Origin: Bacillota bacterium | GTDB lineage: Bacteria > Bacillota > Sulfobacillia > Sulfobacillales > Sulfobacillaceae | Direction of reading: 5' to 3' | NCBI GenBank assembly: GCA_023511625.1 | Contig: JAIMBD010000002.1 | Location: 186,001-250,000, forward strand | DNA length: 64,000 nucleotides | Shown: positions 36,921 to 45,624 of the stretch, piece by piece | How the letters are laid out: every line of letters begins with the position of its first letter | Numbering within the stretch: position 1 is the first letter of the stretch | Translations under genes and position numbers: made by a program | Notes under the pieces: generated by a model | Databases searched by the model: none | Seen by the model: only the letters and a program-made list of their open reading frames with translations | Told to the model about the DNA's origin: nothing

Positions 36921-37669
36921 TAGAAAAACCTCACGTCATGAATTACGCCCATAATGAGCAGGCGCACGTAGACCCCAGTGCCCCAGACCCAGAACATCGA
37001 CACCCAAGCCCAAAGACCATGGTGTCGATTCCACTCGGAAACCCGGCGCCACAACCGGTACCGTGCCGTCGGCCGGCCGCGGCACGAGAAGCAGTCCAGC
37101 CCGCCCCCGACTAGATGGCGAAAAGCGTGGCAAGAAAAGGTATAGAGGGTGAGCAAGATGGCATTGACCAGTAAGATGAGCGAACCCAACCCGACTCCAA
37201 ACCCATTGGGGAAGATAAACGCCTCGACGGCGTCCTTCCACAAAAAGATCACCACGATGATGGCCAGATAGAGGAAGAACCGGTGTAGGTTATTCCACAC
37301 CAAGGGAACCCGAGTCTCACCGCGGTACCGCCGCGGCCGCTCGGCGATGGCGCAGGCCGGCGGATCCCAGAAAAACGCGCGGTAGTATTCCCGGCGGTAG
37401 TAGTAGCACGACGCCCGAAAGAAGAGCGGCACCCATGCCACCAGCACTGCCGGTACGGCGTGCACCCCTAGCCACGCCCCGACGTTGGGCGAGAAATAGG
37501 GCGATATGTAGTTGTGGTATTGTCCGGTGTTGTGAAACAGCACGTCCCATGCGGAGTAGAGGACAAACAACGAAAAAGCCACCACCGTCGCCACCGGTTC
37601 CACCCACCACCGGGGCTCGGCGGTAGCCTTCGACACCGTCCTCGCCTCTGGCTCGGCCGCTTGCGCCAC
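36920..37669 (-). CDS. sdhC: Succinate dehydrogenase cytochrome b / membrane anchor subunit
   Basis: The 249-residue protein has five or so hydrophobic segments and many histidines (H-rich positions near 50, 73, 133, 183 and 187) suited to haem ligation. Its place directly before sdhAB and its single-anchor-subunit arrangement fit Gram-positive type B complexes. The sequence is divergent from Bacillus SdhC, so the call rests partly on context. The GTG start has AAAGGGGGAG upstream. Confidence 0.85.
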   Translation of the reverse strand: MAQAAEPEARTVSKATAEPRWWVEPVATVVAFSLFVLYSAWDVLFHNTGQYHNYISPYFSPNVGAWLGVHAVPAVLVAWVPLFFRASCYYYRREYYRAFFWDPPACAIAERPRRYRGETRVPLVWNNLHRFFLYLAIIVVIFLWKDAVEAFIFPNGFGVGLGSLILLVNAILLTLYTFSCHAFRHLVGGGLDCFSCRGRPTARYRLWRRVSEWNRHHGLWAWVSMFWVWGTGVYVRLLIMGVIHDVRFF

Positions 37670-37758
37670 GCAAACTCCCCCTTTACCTACCCCCTGGCAA
37701 GATCGAAGCGGCCCGGCCTTGACCATGGGCCGCTCCTGTTCTCGACGGCTCCAGGCAA

Positions 37759-37787
37759 ATTGTATGCGTTGGGTCAGGGCCTGTCAA
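37759..37787 (-). promoter_or_regulatory. Promoter of sdhCAB
   Basis: On the minus strand a perfect TTGACA (37787-37782), a 17-nt spacer and TACAAT (37764-37759). It begins 12 nt after the bioB stop codon, so sdh has its own strong promoter and is not simply part of the bio operon. Confidence 0.85.
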
Positions 37788-37798
37788 TTTTGCCCCCA

Positions 37799-38794
37799 TC
37801 AGGGCAGGGGCAGCTCCAGACCGGGCGGCTCTACCTCAAACCCGAGATCGCGGACCATCTGATGGTCCAGTCCGGGATCCTGTCCCGGCGTGGTGAGATA
37901 ATCGGCCACGAATAACGAGTTGGCCACGTACAGCCCCAACGCCTGCAGGCTGCGCAACTGCAATTCCCGCCCACCGGCCAACCGGATCTCCCGCGTGGGA
38001 TTGACAAAGCGCATCATGATCACCGCCTTCAAATCGCGCAAGGGCGGCGTCAAGGGGCGATCGGCCAACGGGGTCCCCGGCACCGGATGCAAGAAATTGA
38101 TCGGAATCGACTCGACCTCCAACGCCCGCAAGGCAAAGGCCACGTCGACCAGGTCGGCATCGGACTCCCCCATCCCCACGATGAGGCCAGAACACGGGGA
38201 AATCCCGGCCGCTTTGACCACCTCAACCGTACGCACCCGGTCCTGGTAGCCATGGGTGGTAACGATGGCCGGGGTATGGGCCTCACTGGTGTTGAGGTTG
38301 TGGTTGTATCGGTCCACGCCCGCCGCTTTGAGGGCTGCGGCCTGATCGGGGCGCAGGAGGCCCAAACACGCACAGACCCTCACCGGTAGCTCCTGCTTGA
38401 TCGTGGCCACCGCCTCAGTCACCCGAGCGATTTCCCGCGGGTTAGGCCCACGGCCGCTGGCGACCAAGCAGACCGTGGTGGCGCCGAGCGCGTGTGCCCG
38501 GCGGGCCCCTTCGACCATAGTCTCGACGTCCACCAGCGGATAACGCGCGATGTCCGCCATCGATACCCGCGACTGCGAGCAGTACCCGCAATCTTCCGGG
38601 CAGTATCCGCTCTGAATGTTGACCAGGTGTTGGAATCGCACCCAATTACCGTAATAACGCCGGCGCAACCGGTATCCCTGACTTAAGAGCTCCAAAAACT
38701 CCGCATCGGGACAGGCCATGATGGCCAAGGCCTCCTCCCGCGTCACCGCCTCGCCCGCCAGCACCCGATCGGCCATTTCCTCCCAGCGACTCAC
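37799..38794 (-). CDS. bioB: Biotin synthase
   Basis: The 331-residue radical-SAM enzyme inserts sulfur into dethiobiotin. The radical-SAM cluster motif is CPEDCGYC (CxxxCxxC) near residue 65. The auxiliary-cluster cysteines and YNHNLNTSE near 160 are typical of BioB. I chose the GTG at 38794, 8 nt after AGAGGAG; the GTG at 38803 overlaps that ribosome site. Last gene of bioFADB. Confidence 0.95.
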   Translation of the reverse strand: MSRWEEMADRVLAGEAVTREEALAIMACPDAEFLELLSQGYRLRRRYYGNWVRFQHLVNIQSGYCPEDCGYCSQSRVSMADIARYPLVDVETMVEGARRAHALGATTVCLVASGRGPNPREIARVTEAVATIKQELPVRVCACLGLLRPDQAAALKAAGVDRYNHNLNTSEAHTPAIVTTHGYQDRVRTVEVVKAAGISPCSGLIVGMGESDADLVDVAFALRALEVESIPINFLHPVPGTPLADRPLTPPLRDLKAVIMMRFVNPTREIRLAGGRELQLRSLQALGLYVANSLFVADYLTTPGQDPGLDHQMVRDLGFEVEPPGLELPLP

Positions 38795-38840
38795 GCGCGC
38801 CACTCCTCTCTTTCCCTACAATTGCCGCAGCCCAAGGGCC

Positions 38841-39593
38841 TTAGCTCCCCGAGTCCCTCCGCCGCAGATTCTTTGGACCTGCCTCACCCTCCCCCTCGCC
38901 GGCGACGGCAGGGTCCAATCGGTGCAAAATTGCCGCCCACAGCAGAAAACGGCCGGCGTCGCCGTCAGGTGGCAGCGGGTCGACCTCCCCCCAGCAGGGA
39001 ACCCCGGTCAGGGCTTCAATCACCGCTCGATTGGTGTCCTCGGTTCCGTCCCGCGCGTCCGTCAACCGATTGAGAACAAACCCCGCCACCTCCACGCCTC
39101 GGCTGCGGGCGTAGGCCACGGTCAGCACAGTGTGGTTGATGGTCCCGAGCCGGTTCGGCGCCACTACTAACAAAGGCAACCCCAAGGCCAAGGCCAAGTC
39201 GGCCCAGTTGTGCCGGGCGTCGATGGGGACAGCCAACCCGCCGGCGCCCTCCACCAGCAACACCGGCCATCGTTGCGCCAGGGTCTTGGCGGCTTCCACC
39301 AGGCGGGCAAACGCCACCGGTCGTCCCTCGAGTCGGGCCGCCACCCAGGGCGCCGCCGGCGTCCGAAACACGTAGGGCACCACCAGCTCCCGCGCGTCGT
39401 CGATGCCCGCCGCTTCCCTAAGGGACCAGGCGTCTTGAGGCCATCCCTCCTGCGCTTCGTGGCCGGTTTCCACGGGCTTCATGACTCCCACCGTCACTCC
39501 GCGCTGCCGAAGGCCCCGGGCCAAGCCTACGGCTACCCGGGTCTTGCCTACGCCGGTATCCGTTCCGGTCACCAATACGCCCCGCACCGTCAT
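38841..39593 (-). CDS. bioD: Dethiobiotin synthetase
   Basis: This 250-residue ATP-dependent carboxylase-like enzyme closes the ureido ring of dethiobiotin. The P-loop GTDTGVGKTRVAVGLA lies near residue 8, KPVETG near 38 and VEGAGGLAVPI near 115. The ATG chosen (MTVRGVLVTG) has AGGAAGGG just upstream. The C-terminal 20 residues (GEGEGEAGPKN...) are charged and unstructured. Confidence 0.94.
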   Translation of the reverse strand: MTVRGVLVTGTDTGVGKTRVAVGLARGLRQRGVTVGVMKPVETGHEAQEGWPQDAWSLREAAGIDDARELVVPYVFRTPAAPWVAARLEGRPVAFARLVEAAKTLAQRWPVLLVEGAGGLAVPIDARHNWADLALALGLPLLVVAPNRLGTINHTVLTVAYARSRGVEVAGFVLNRLTDARDGTEDTNRAVIEALTGVPCWGEVDPLPPDGDAGRFLLWAAILHRLDPAVAGEGEGEAGPKNLRRRDSGS

Positions 39594-39688
39594 TCCCTTC
39601 CTCAACATCTCCAGGGTTTCACGCCAGCCTAGACATCGCCAGCGCCCAGCCCCCTCCGCCGGCTGCGCCCAATCGGCCCCCCAACCCG

Positions 39689-41098
39689 TCAGTCCCCATC
39701 CGGCGCCACCGCGTGTGCAAGCTCCGCCAATGAGGCCTCGCTCGCGGCCACCGCCTCCGCCAAAATGGCGGTCATGCAATCGAGGTCTGGTTCCGTCGCC
39801 GCTAACGGGGGCATGAAGATCACCACGTTGCCCACCGGGCGAATCAACATCCCGCGCTCGCGCGCCGCGTCGGCCACCACAAATCCGGCTTGAGCTTCAT
39901 ACGGGAAAGGCGTCTTGGCAGTCCGGTCGGCGACCAGTTCCACTCCGACCATCAGCCCGCGCGCCCGCACGTCGCCGACAAACGGCAAGGTGCGAATCGG
40001 CTCCAAGCGCTCGCGAAGCCGTTCCGCCTTCTGTTCCAACGCCGCGAGAAACTCTGGAGTAAAGAGGGCGAGATTGGCCACTGCCGCCGCTGCCGCGAGT
40101 GGGTTGCCGGCAAACGAATGGCCGTGGTACAACGCCTTCTTCTCTCCAGGCTCGCCCCAAAACGCGGCGTAAACGGCATCGGTGGCCACGGTCGCGGAAA
40201 TGGCGAGATAGCCGCCCGACAATCCCTTCCCGAGACACAGGATGTCAGGACAGATCCCATCGTGGTCCACGCCCCACATGCGGCCGGTGCGCCCAAAGCC
40301 GGTGGCCACCTCATCGACGATAAGCAACAGGCCGTACCGGTCGCACAGCGCCCGCAGCGCCTTAAGGTAGCCCGGAGGGGCCGGGATGATGCCACCGGCC
40401 CCCTGCACCGGCTCGATGATGACCGCCGCCAACCGATCGGCTTCTTGGGCCATCACCGCCTCCACCTGCTCCAAGCACGCCAGCTGGCAGTCTGGCCACG
40501 TGCGCCCGAGAGGGCAGCGGTAGCAATAGGGATACGGGGCGCGCGGTTCCTCTGGCAGGTAGCTCAGGAACGGCCAATGAAAAATAGGGTCCGGTGCCAC
40601 TGCCATGGCTCCCAAGGTGTCGCCGTGGTAGTTGGTGGTAAATCCGAGGATGCGCGTGCGCCGGGTCTCGCCCTGGTTGGCCCAGAACTGGACCGCCATT
40701 TTGAGGGCTACCTCGACGGCAGCGGCTCCCGAGTCGGAAAAAAAGACCCGGCGCAGGCCCTGGGGCAACCGTTCGACCAGCCGCCGCGCCAGCACCGCTG
40801 CCGGCACGTGCCCCTGACCCAATAACGTGACATGCGCCATGCGCTCCAGCTGGGTACGCACGGCCTCATCAAGCGCCGGCACCCGATGGCCGTGGACGTT
40901 GAGCCAAATCGAGGCCACGCCATCGTAGTACCATCGCCCGTCGATGTCTCGCAACCGCACGCCGTCGGCTTCGGCAATGATCACCGGACGGCGCCGGGCG
41001 TAATCTTTCATTTGAGTAAACGGATGCCAGACGTGTTCCAAGTCCCAGGCCCGAATCACTTCGGGGTCCCAAACCTCCAGATCATGCGCCCCCGCCAT
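39689..41098 (-). CDS. bioA: Adenosylmethionine-8-amino-7-oxononanoate aminotransferase
   Basis: The 469-residue PLP enzyme makes 7,8-diaminopelargonate. The start WHPFTQMKDY near 24 is diagnostic for BioA. The PLP lysine is in CLGKGLSGGYLAIS near 285, after the IVDEVATGFGRTG aspartate motif near 255. GHSFAGNPLA near 325 is also conserved. It overlaps bioF by 17 nt. GGAGGGAGG precedes the ATG. Confidence 0.95.
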   Translation of the reverse strand: MAGAHDLEVWDPEVIRAWDLEHVWHPFTQMKDYARRRPVIIAEADGVRLRDIDGRWYYDGVASIWLNVHGHRVPALDEAVRTQLERMAHVTLLGQGHVPAAVLARRLVERLPQGLRRVFFSDSGAAAVEVALKMAVQFWANQGETRRTRILGFTTNYHGDTLGAMAVAPDPIFHWPFLSYLPEEPRAPYPYCYRCPLGRTWPDCQLACLEQVEAVMAQEADRLAAVIIEPVQGAGGIIPAPPGYLKALRALCDRYGLLLIVDEVATGFGRTGRMWGVDHDGICPDILCLGKGLSGGYLAISATVATDAVYAAFWGEPGEKKALYHGHSFAGNPLAAAAAVANLALFTPEFLAALEQKAERLRERLEPIRTLPFVGDVRARGLMVGVELVADRTAKTPFPYEAQAGFVVADAARERGMLIRPVGNVVIFMPPLAATEPDLDCMTAILAEAVAASEASLAELAHAVAPDGD

Positions 41099-42272
41099 CC
41101 TGGGCCTCCCTCCACTGTTGCCGGATGCGCCAGAATTCCGCGATCACCCAGTCGATCTCCTCCGGCCGATGGTCCGCCGTGACCGTCAGGCGCAGGCGGC
41201 TGGTTCCCTCGGGCACCGAGGGCGGCCTGATGGCGGCGGCCCAGATGCCTGCCTGCCGCAACTGCTCCATCAGAGACAACGCGGCCCCCTCTGATCCGAC
41301 CACCACCGCTACGATGGGCACCTCTTCGACGGCCGTGGGCACCACCTGCCACCCTTGATCGGCCAGCGCCCGCCTCAGACGCCGGGCATAGGCACCGAGC
41401 CGTTGGCGCCGCTCGGGCTCGTCCTGGATGACTTCCAGCGCCGCTGCAGCAGCTCGGGCCACCGGTGCCACCAGCCCGCTCGAAAAAATAAAAGAGCGAG
41501 CCCGATTGACGAGATAGTCCACCAACGTTGCGCTGCCGGCCACAAACCCTCCCTGTGCGCCCACCGCTTTGCTGAGGGTGGCGACGGCCACCGGGATCCG
41601 GCCCCGCAGGCCGAAATATTCCGCCAGCCCCGCGCCGGTCTTCCCGAGGACCCCCAACCCATGGGCGTCATCTACCACCAGCAAGGCTCCGTGTGCTTCT
41701 GCCACCTCCGTAAGCTCCGGGAGCGGCGCCACGTCGCCGTCCATGCTAAACACGCCGTCGGTGACGATCAGACGCCCTCCCGGTGCCGAAACCTCGTTCA
41801 AACACTGGCGGAGATGGTCGACATCCCGGTGCCGCCAGACCACTACCCGGGCGCGAGACAGGCGGGCGGCATCGATGAGGCTGGCGTGGTTGAGGGCATC
41901 ACAGAACAATACGGTGTCTGGGCCCGCCAATGCCGTCACCACTCCGAGGTTGGTCTGGTAACCGGCCGCAAAGACCACGCTGGCTTCAGTCCCCTGGTGT
42001 TGCGCAATGGCTGCCTCCAAGGCAGCATGGGCCGGTCCGTGCCCGGTGATGAGGCAAGAGCCAGCGGCGTTCAGCCCTTCGTCGTACAGGCTGGCCACGG
42101 CTGCGGCGATGACGCGGGGATGGTCCGCCAGCCCCAGGTAGTTGCTGGAACTGAGATTGAGGTACCGGCGGCCTTGGTGCTCGAGCCAGGGGCGGGCCCC
42201 ACCGGCCAGCACCCGAAGCGAGCGGTAGCGCCCGCGCGCGCGAAGGGCATCCAGCTCGCGGCCTAGATCCAC
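41082..42272 (-). CDS. bioF: 8-amino-7-oxononanoate synthase
   Basis: The 396-residue alpha-oxoamine synthase condenses pimeloyl-CoA or -ACP with alanine. Seen are the SSSNYLGLADHP N-terminal motif, DDAHGLGVLG near 205 and the PLP lysine in ATLSKAVGAQGGFVAG near 240. GTG start with GGGGAGG 4 nt away. First gene of bioFADB; no bioW, bioI or bioC/H is visible, so the pimeloyl source is elsewhere. Confidence 0.95.
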   Translation of the reverse strand: MDLGRELDALRARGRYRSLRVLAGGARPWLEHQGRRYLNLSSSNYLGLADHPRVIAAAVASLYDEGLNAAGSCLITGHGPAHAALEAAIAQHQGTEASVVFAAGYQTNLGVVTALAGPDTVLFCDALNHASLIDAARLSRARVVVWRHRDVDHLRQCLNEVSAPGGRLIVTDGVFSMDGDVAPLPELTEVAEAHGALLVVDDAHGLGVLGKTGAGLAEYFGLRGRIPVAVATLSKAVGAQGGFVAGSATLVDYLVNRARSFIFSSGLVAPVARAAAAALEVIQDEPERRQRLGAYARRLRRALADQGWQVVPTAVEEVPIVAVVVGSEGAALSLMEQLRQAGIWAAAIRPPSVPEGTSRLRLTVTADHRPEEIDWVIAEFWRIRQQWREAQDGGGA

Positions 42273-42305
42273 CGGCCTCCCCCCTCGCTCGGTCGCATCA
42301 CCCTC

Positions 42306-42334
42306 AGTATACGAGCCCGTATAAGGCTTGGAAA
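42306..42334 (-). promoter_or_regulatory. Promoter of bioFADB with overlapping palindrome
   Basis: On the minus strand TTTCCA (42334-42329), a 17-nt spacer and TATACT (42311-42306). A perfect inverted repeat TATACG-AGCC-CGTATA at 42308-42323 covers the -10 box and part of the spacer, the expected place for a repressor such as BirA. It does not match the Bacillus BirA operator I know, so the binding protein is open. Confidence 0.6.
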
Positions 42335-42440
42335 GTCGCCAGGCCCTTGGGCCTTTTAGGGAAAAAGCGCGTCCCGAGCCCGGTGCGGGCAGGAGATGGT
42401 CCCGCCCACAGCGAAGAAAGGCGGCAGCCGTTGCCAAGGC

Positions 42441-42463
42441 GCCACGCCTACGCCAGGCGTGGC
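42441..42463. other. Perfect 9-bp hairpin before the quinone reductase gene
   Basis: GCCACGCCT (42441-42449) and AGGCGTGGC (42455-42463) flank ACGCC, 30 nt before the ATG at 42493. It has no T-tract, so it is more likely a leader hairpin or operator than a terminator. Confidence 0.4.
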
Positions 42464-42492
42464 CGCAAGACCATTCCCGAAGGGGGCAAAAC

Positions 42493-43458
42493 ATGCGCGC
42501 CATCCAGATCCGCCAACACGGAGGGCCGGAAGTGTTGCGTCCCGTCACCTTACCCGACCCACAGCCCGGCCCCGGCCAAGCCGTTGTCAAATTGGGAGCT
42601 ATCGGAGTCAACTTTGTCGACATCTACGGCCGCAAGGGCTGGTATCCCACCCCGCTACCGTGGATCCCCGGAGCCGAGGGAGCCGGACAGGTGGTGGCGG
42701 TCGGTCCAGACGTGCAGGAGGTGCGCGTGGGCGAACGCGTCGCCTTTGCCATGGCCCAGGCCGCGTACGCGGAGTTGGTGGCCGTTCCTGCCTGGCGACT
42801 CGTACCGATTCCGCCCCAACTGACCGACCGCCAAGCGGCGGCCGCCATGTTGCAGGGGATGACCGCCCGCTACTTGACCCATCTGACCTATCCCGTGCAT
42901 CCCGGCGATTATGTGTTGGTGCACGCCGGCGCAGGCGGTGTCGGCCTGCTTCTCCTCCAAATGGCCAAGCGGCTCGGGGCCACCGTCTTGACCACCGTCT
43001 CCACCCCCGAAAAGGCGGAGCTCGCCCGTCAGGCCGGGGCAGACCACGTGATCCTTTACACGGCGGTCGATTTCGCGCGCGAAGTCGACGCCATCACCGG
43101 TGGCCGCGGAGTCCAGGTGGTTTACGACGCCGTGGGACAGGCCACGTTCGACCAAAGCCTCGCCTGTTTGGCCTCGCGCGGGTATCTCGTGCTGTACGGG
43201 CAAGCGAGTGGTCCCGTGCCGCCGCTCGAGCTGGGCCGTCTCGCGCAGCGCTCGCTTTTTCTGACCCGCCCGAGCCTCGCGCACTACACGGAAACCCGTC
43301 AGATGCTGCTCGATCTAGCCCAGGCGGTGCTGACCGACGTGGCCCAGGGCCGATTGACCCTGCGCATCTTCGAAACCCTGCCGCTGGAGGAGGCCGAAAC
43401 GGCGCACCGGCATTTGGAGAGCCGGCTTAGCACCGGCAAGATCTTACTGATTCCCTAG
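42493..43458 (+). CDS. NADPH:quinone reductase-like MDR oxidoreductase
   Basis: The 321-residue protein is a zinc-free medium-chain reductase of the quinone reductase branch. It has NFVDIYGRKGWY near 36 (the QOR substrate region), the Rossmann motif VHAGAGGVGLLLLQMAK near 143, and a C-terminal family end (ESRLSTGKILLIP). It reduces quinones or enones with NADPH. AAGGGGG lies about 7 nt before the ATG. Divergent from bioF. Confidence 0.92.
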   Translation: MRAIQIRQHGGPEVLRPVTLPDPQPGPGQAVVKLGAIGVNFVDIYGRKGWYPTPLPWIPGAEGAGQVVAVGPDVQEVRVGERVAFAMAQAAYAELVAVPAWRLVPIPPQLTDRQAAAAMLQGMTARYLTHLTYPVHPGDYVLVHAGAGGVGLLLLQMAKRLGATVLTTVSTPEKAELARQAGADHVILYTAVDFAREVDAITGGRGVQVVYDAVGQATFDQSLACLASRGYLVLYGQASGPVPPLELGRLAQRSLFLTRPSLAHYTETRQMLLDLAQAVLTDVAQGRLTLRIFETLPLEEAETAHRHLESRLSTGKILLIP

Positions 43459-43601
43459 AACCCGACTGCGCTTGGGCGTGGTACCACGCGTCGGGTTTTG
43501 GGGAATCCTGGATGAGGGCAGGGGCGGCGGCCCATCGCCGCCCGTCGGCTCGGAAGCGGGCGACCCGCAACGCGTGCAAGAAGGGAAGGACGCAATCAAC
43601 C

Positions 43602-44861
43602 ATGTCGACATCGCCGTTATCAGACCTCGTAGTCCTCGACCTGTCCCACATCCTGAGCGGCCCGTTTGCCACCATGACCCTCGGGGATTTCGGAGCCCGC
43701 GTCATTAAGGTCGAGCCGCCGGGCGGTGAAGCCACCCGCCGCTGGGGCCCTCCCTTTCGCGGACGCGACGCCGCCTACTTCTTTGCCATCAACCGCAACA
43801 AGGAGAGCATCGTCCTCGACCTCAAGGCGCCTGCCGATCGGGCCGTGTTCGAGCGGCTGGTGGCTCGCGCGGACGTCCTGGTGGAGAATTTTCGCCCCGG
43901 CACCTTGGCTCGACTGGGATGGCCGTTCAGCCGCCTTCACGCCATCAACCCGCGCCTTATCCTGTGCTCCATCTCGGGGTTCGGGCAGACCGGTCCGCGC
44001 CACCTGGAACCGGGGTTTGATCAAATCGCGCAAGGCATGTCGGGGCTGATGGCCGTCACCGGCACGGCGGGAGGCGAGCCGGTGCGCGCTGGCTTTTCCA
44101 TCGGCGACTTGGCCGCTGCCATGTGGGCCGTGGTCGGCATCCTCTTGGCGCTGCGGCATCGGGATCGGACGGGCCAAGGACAGTGGGTCGATGTCTCCCT
44201 CCTCGACAGCTTGATCGCCTTTCAGACCTTCCAGGCTCAAAACTTCTTTGCTACGGGCGAGGACCCTCAACCCAACGGCAGCGCCCATCCCAATCTGGTC
44301 CCGTACCAGGCCTTTCGTTGTGCCGACGGCTATCTCAACGTGGCCGTCGGCAACGACGCCCTGTGGGCGGCCTTCTGCCATGCCCTCGACCTGTCCGAAC
44401 TCGCCGACCACCCCCATTACCGCACCAACGCCGACCGGGTGGCGCACAAGCGCGAACTCGTGGCGCGCATTGGAGAACGCCTCGGCCGTGAGACGGTGGA
44501 ACAGGCGTGGGATCGGCTGCGCGCGGCGGGGGTACCGGCCGGCCCTATCTACTCCATCTCCCAAGTCTTTCGCGACCCACAGGTCCAGGCCCGCGCCCTC
44601 CTCTTCACCCTCGACCACCCCGAAGCCGGTCCGGTTGAACAAATCGCATCGCCGGTCCGGCTTTCGGCGACGCCTGCCCACCCTCGCACGCCGCCTCCCC
44701 TCTTGGATGCGGATGGGCCCCGCATCCGCTCGGAAGTGGGAGCCGACGGCGGCGCCTTGCCCCCCGACCGCCCGCCTGCAGGTCCAGGGGACTTAAACCA
44801 TGGCGTAGCCGCCGTTAATGGAGAAGACCTGCCCGGTGATCCACCCCGCCGTGCGCTCTGA
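43602..44861 (+). CDS. CaiB/BaiF family (class III) CoA-transferase
   Basis: This 419-residue enzyme moves CoA between carboxylic acids. LVVLDLSHILSGPFATMTLGDFGARVIKVEPP near the N-terminus is the family signature. The catalytic aspartate is in GFDQIAQGMSGLM near residue 147. The last 23 residues or so are antisense to the end of the neighbouring SDR gene and are not conserved in the family, so the 69-nt 3' overlap may have arisen by loss of the normal stop. Substrate unknown. GGGAAGG is 12 nt from the ATG. Confidence 0.92.
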   Translation: MSTSPLSDLVVLDLSHILSGPFATMTLGDFGARVIKVEPPGGEATRRWGPPFRGRDAAYFFAINRNKESIVLDLKAPADRAVFERLVARADVLVENFRPGTLARLGWPFSRLHAINPRLILCSISGFGQTGPRHLEPGFDQIAQGMSGLMAVTGTAGGEPVRAGFSIGDLAAAMWAVVGILLALRHRDRTGQGQWVDVSLLDSLIAFQTFQAQNFFATGEDPQPNGSAHPNLVPYQAFRCADGYLNVAVGNDALWAAFCHALDLSELADHPHYRTNADRVAHKRELVARIGERLGRETVEQAWDRLRAAGVPAGPIYSISQVFRDPQVQARALLFTLDHPEAGPVEQIASPVRLSATPAHPRTPPPLLDADGPRIRSEVGADGGALPPDRPPAGPGDLNHGVAAVNGEDLPGDPPRRAL

Positions 44862-45545
44862 AGCCAGGAGGGCCACCAGCGGCGGCACATCCTGGATCTG
44901 CCCCAAGCGCCCGAGGGGATACAGTCGGCGCACCTGTTCCAATCGGCTCGGGTCCACGTGCATAGCCTGATCCCCTTTATCGACCAAGCCCAAGGAGACG
45001 GCGTTAGACCGCACGCCATGGCGCCCAAACTCTTTGGCCAGCGATTTGACGAAGGCGATCTCGGCGGCCCGCGCGGCCGCCGTCACCACCAAGCGCGACT
45101 CGCCCACCCGCCCGGCATCGCCCACAATGGTGACCAGGGCGCCGCCTCCCCGCGGGACCATGCGGCGCAAAACCGCCTGCGTCACCCAGATGGTACCAAA
45201 GACGGTGGCGCCAAATTCTTCCGCTAGATCCTGCGGCGTCGTCTCCAAGAAGGGGTGGGCCCGAGTATAGGCGGCGTTGTTGACCAGGATCGCGATGGGG
45301 CCGAGGGCCTGCTCCACCTCTTCCACCATGTGCTCGACCTCTTCGGGGTTCCGAAGGTCGGCCCGTACCGCCACTGCGCGGCCGGGCCCAGCCGCCTCGG
45401 CCGCCGCGGTGGCTCCGGCTTGGGAAGTCAGGTAGTGACACGCCACCCGCGCGCCTTCCTGCAGCAAAAAACGCGCGATGCCAAGCCCGATGCCCTGCCC
45501 TGCCCCGGTGACCAAGGCCACCTTGCCTTCCAATCCGAGATCCAT
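44793..45545 (-). CDS. Short-chain dehydrogenase/reductase with a non-canonical active site
   Basis: The 250-residue SDR has the cofactor motif TGAGQGIG at 13-20, NNAA near 89-92 and the C-terminal GQVFSINGGYAM. At the active site, where SDRs have Ser and YxxxK, it has VGDAG and T155-x3-R159 (VVTAAARAAE), so the catalytic Tyr and Lys are missing. It may be a binding or structural protein, or use another mechanism. AAGG lies close to the ATG; a GGAGGAG further up forms the loop of a short hairpin. Confidence 0.88.
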   Translation of the reverse strand: MDLGLEGKVALVTGAGQGIGLGIARFLLQEGARVACHYLTSQAGATAAAEAAGPGRAVAVRADLRNPEEVEHMVEEVEQALGPIAILVNNAAYTRAHPFLETTPQDLAEEFGATVFGTIWVTQAVLRRMVPRGGGALVTIVGDAGRVGESRLVVTAAARAAEIAFVKSLAKEFGRHGVRSNAVSLGLVDKGDQAMHVDPSRLEQVRRLYPLGRLGQIQDVPPLVALLASERTAGWITGQVFSINGGYAMV

Positions 45546-45624
45546 TGCCTTCTAGCGCCCCGGCTCCTCCGGGACGCCCTGCCTCCCTTCGCATGCGCCG
45601 ATTTTCTGGACATTCGTTCCGGAG

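Noticed and set aside
37788-37820. A bioB terminator hairpin (TGCCCC...GGGGCA).
   Set aside because: On the minus strand it is followed by A-rich DNA and merges into the sdh -35 box, so it cannot be an intrinsic terminator of bioB.
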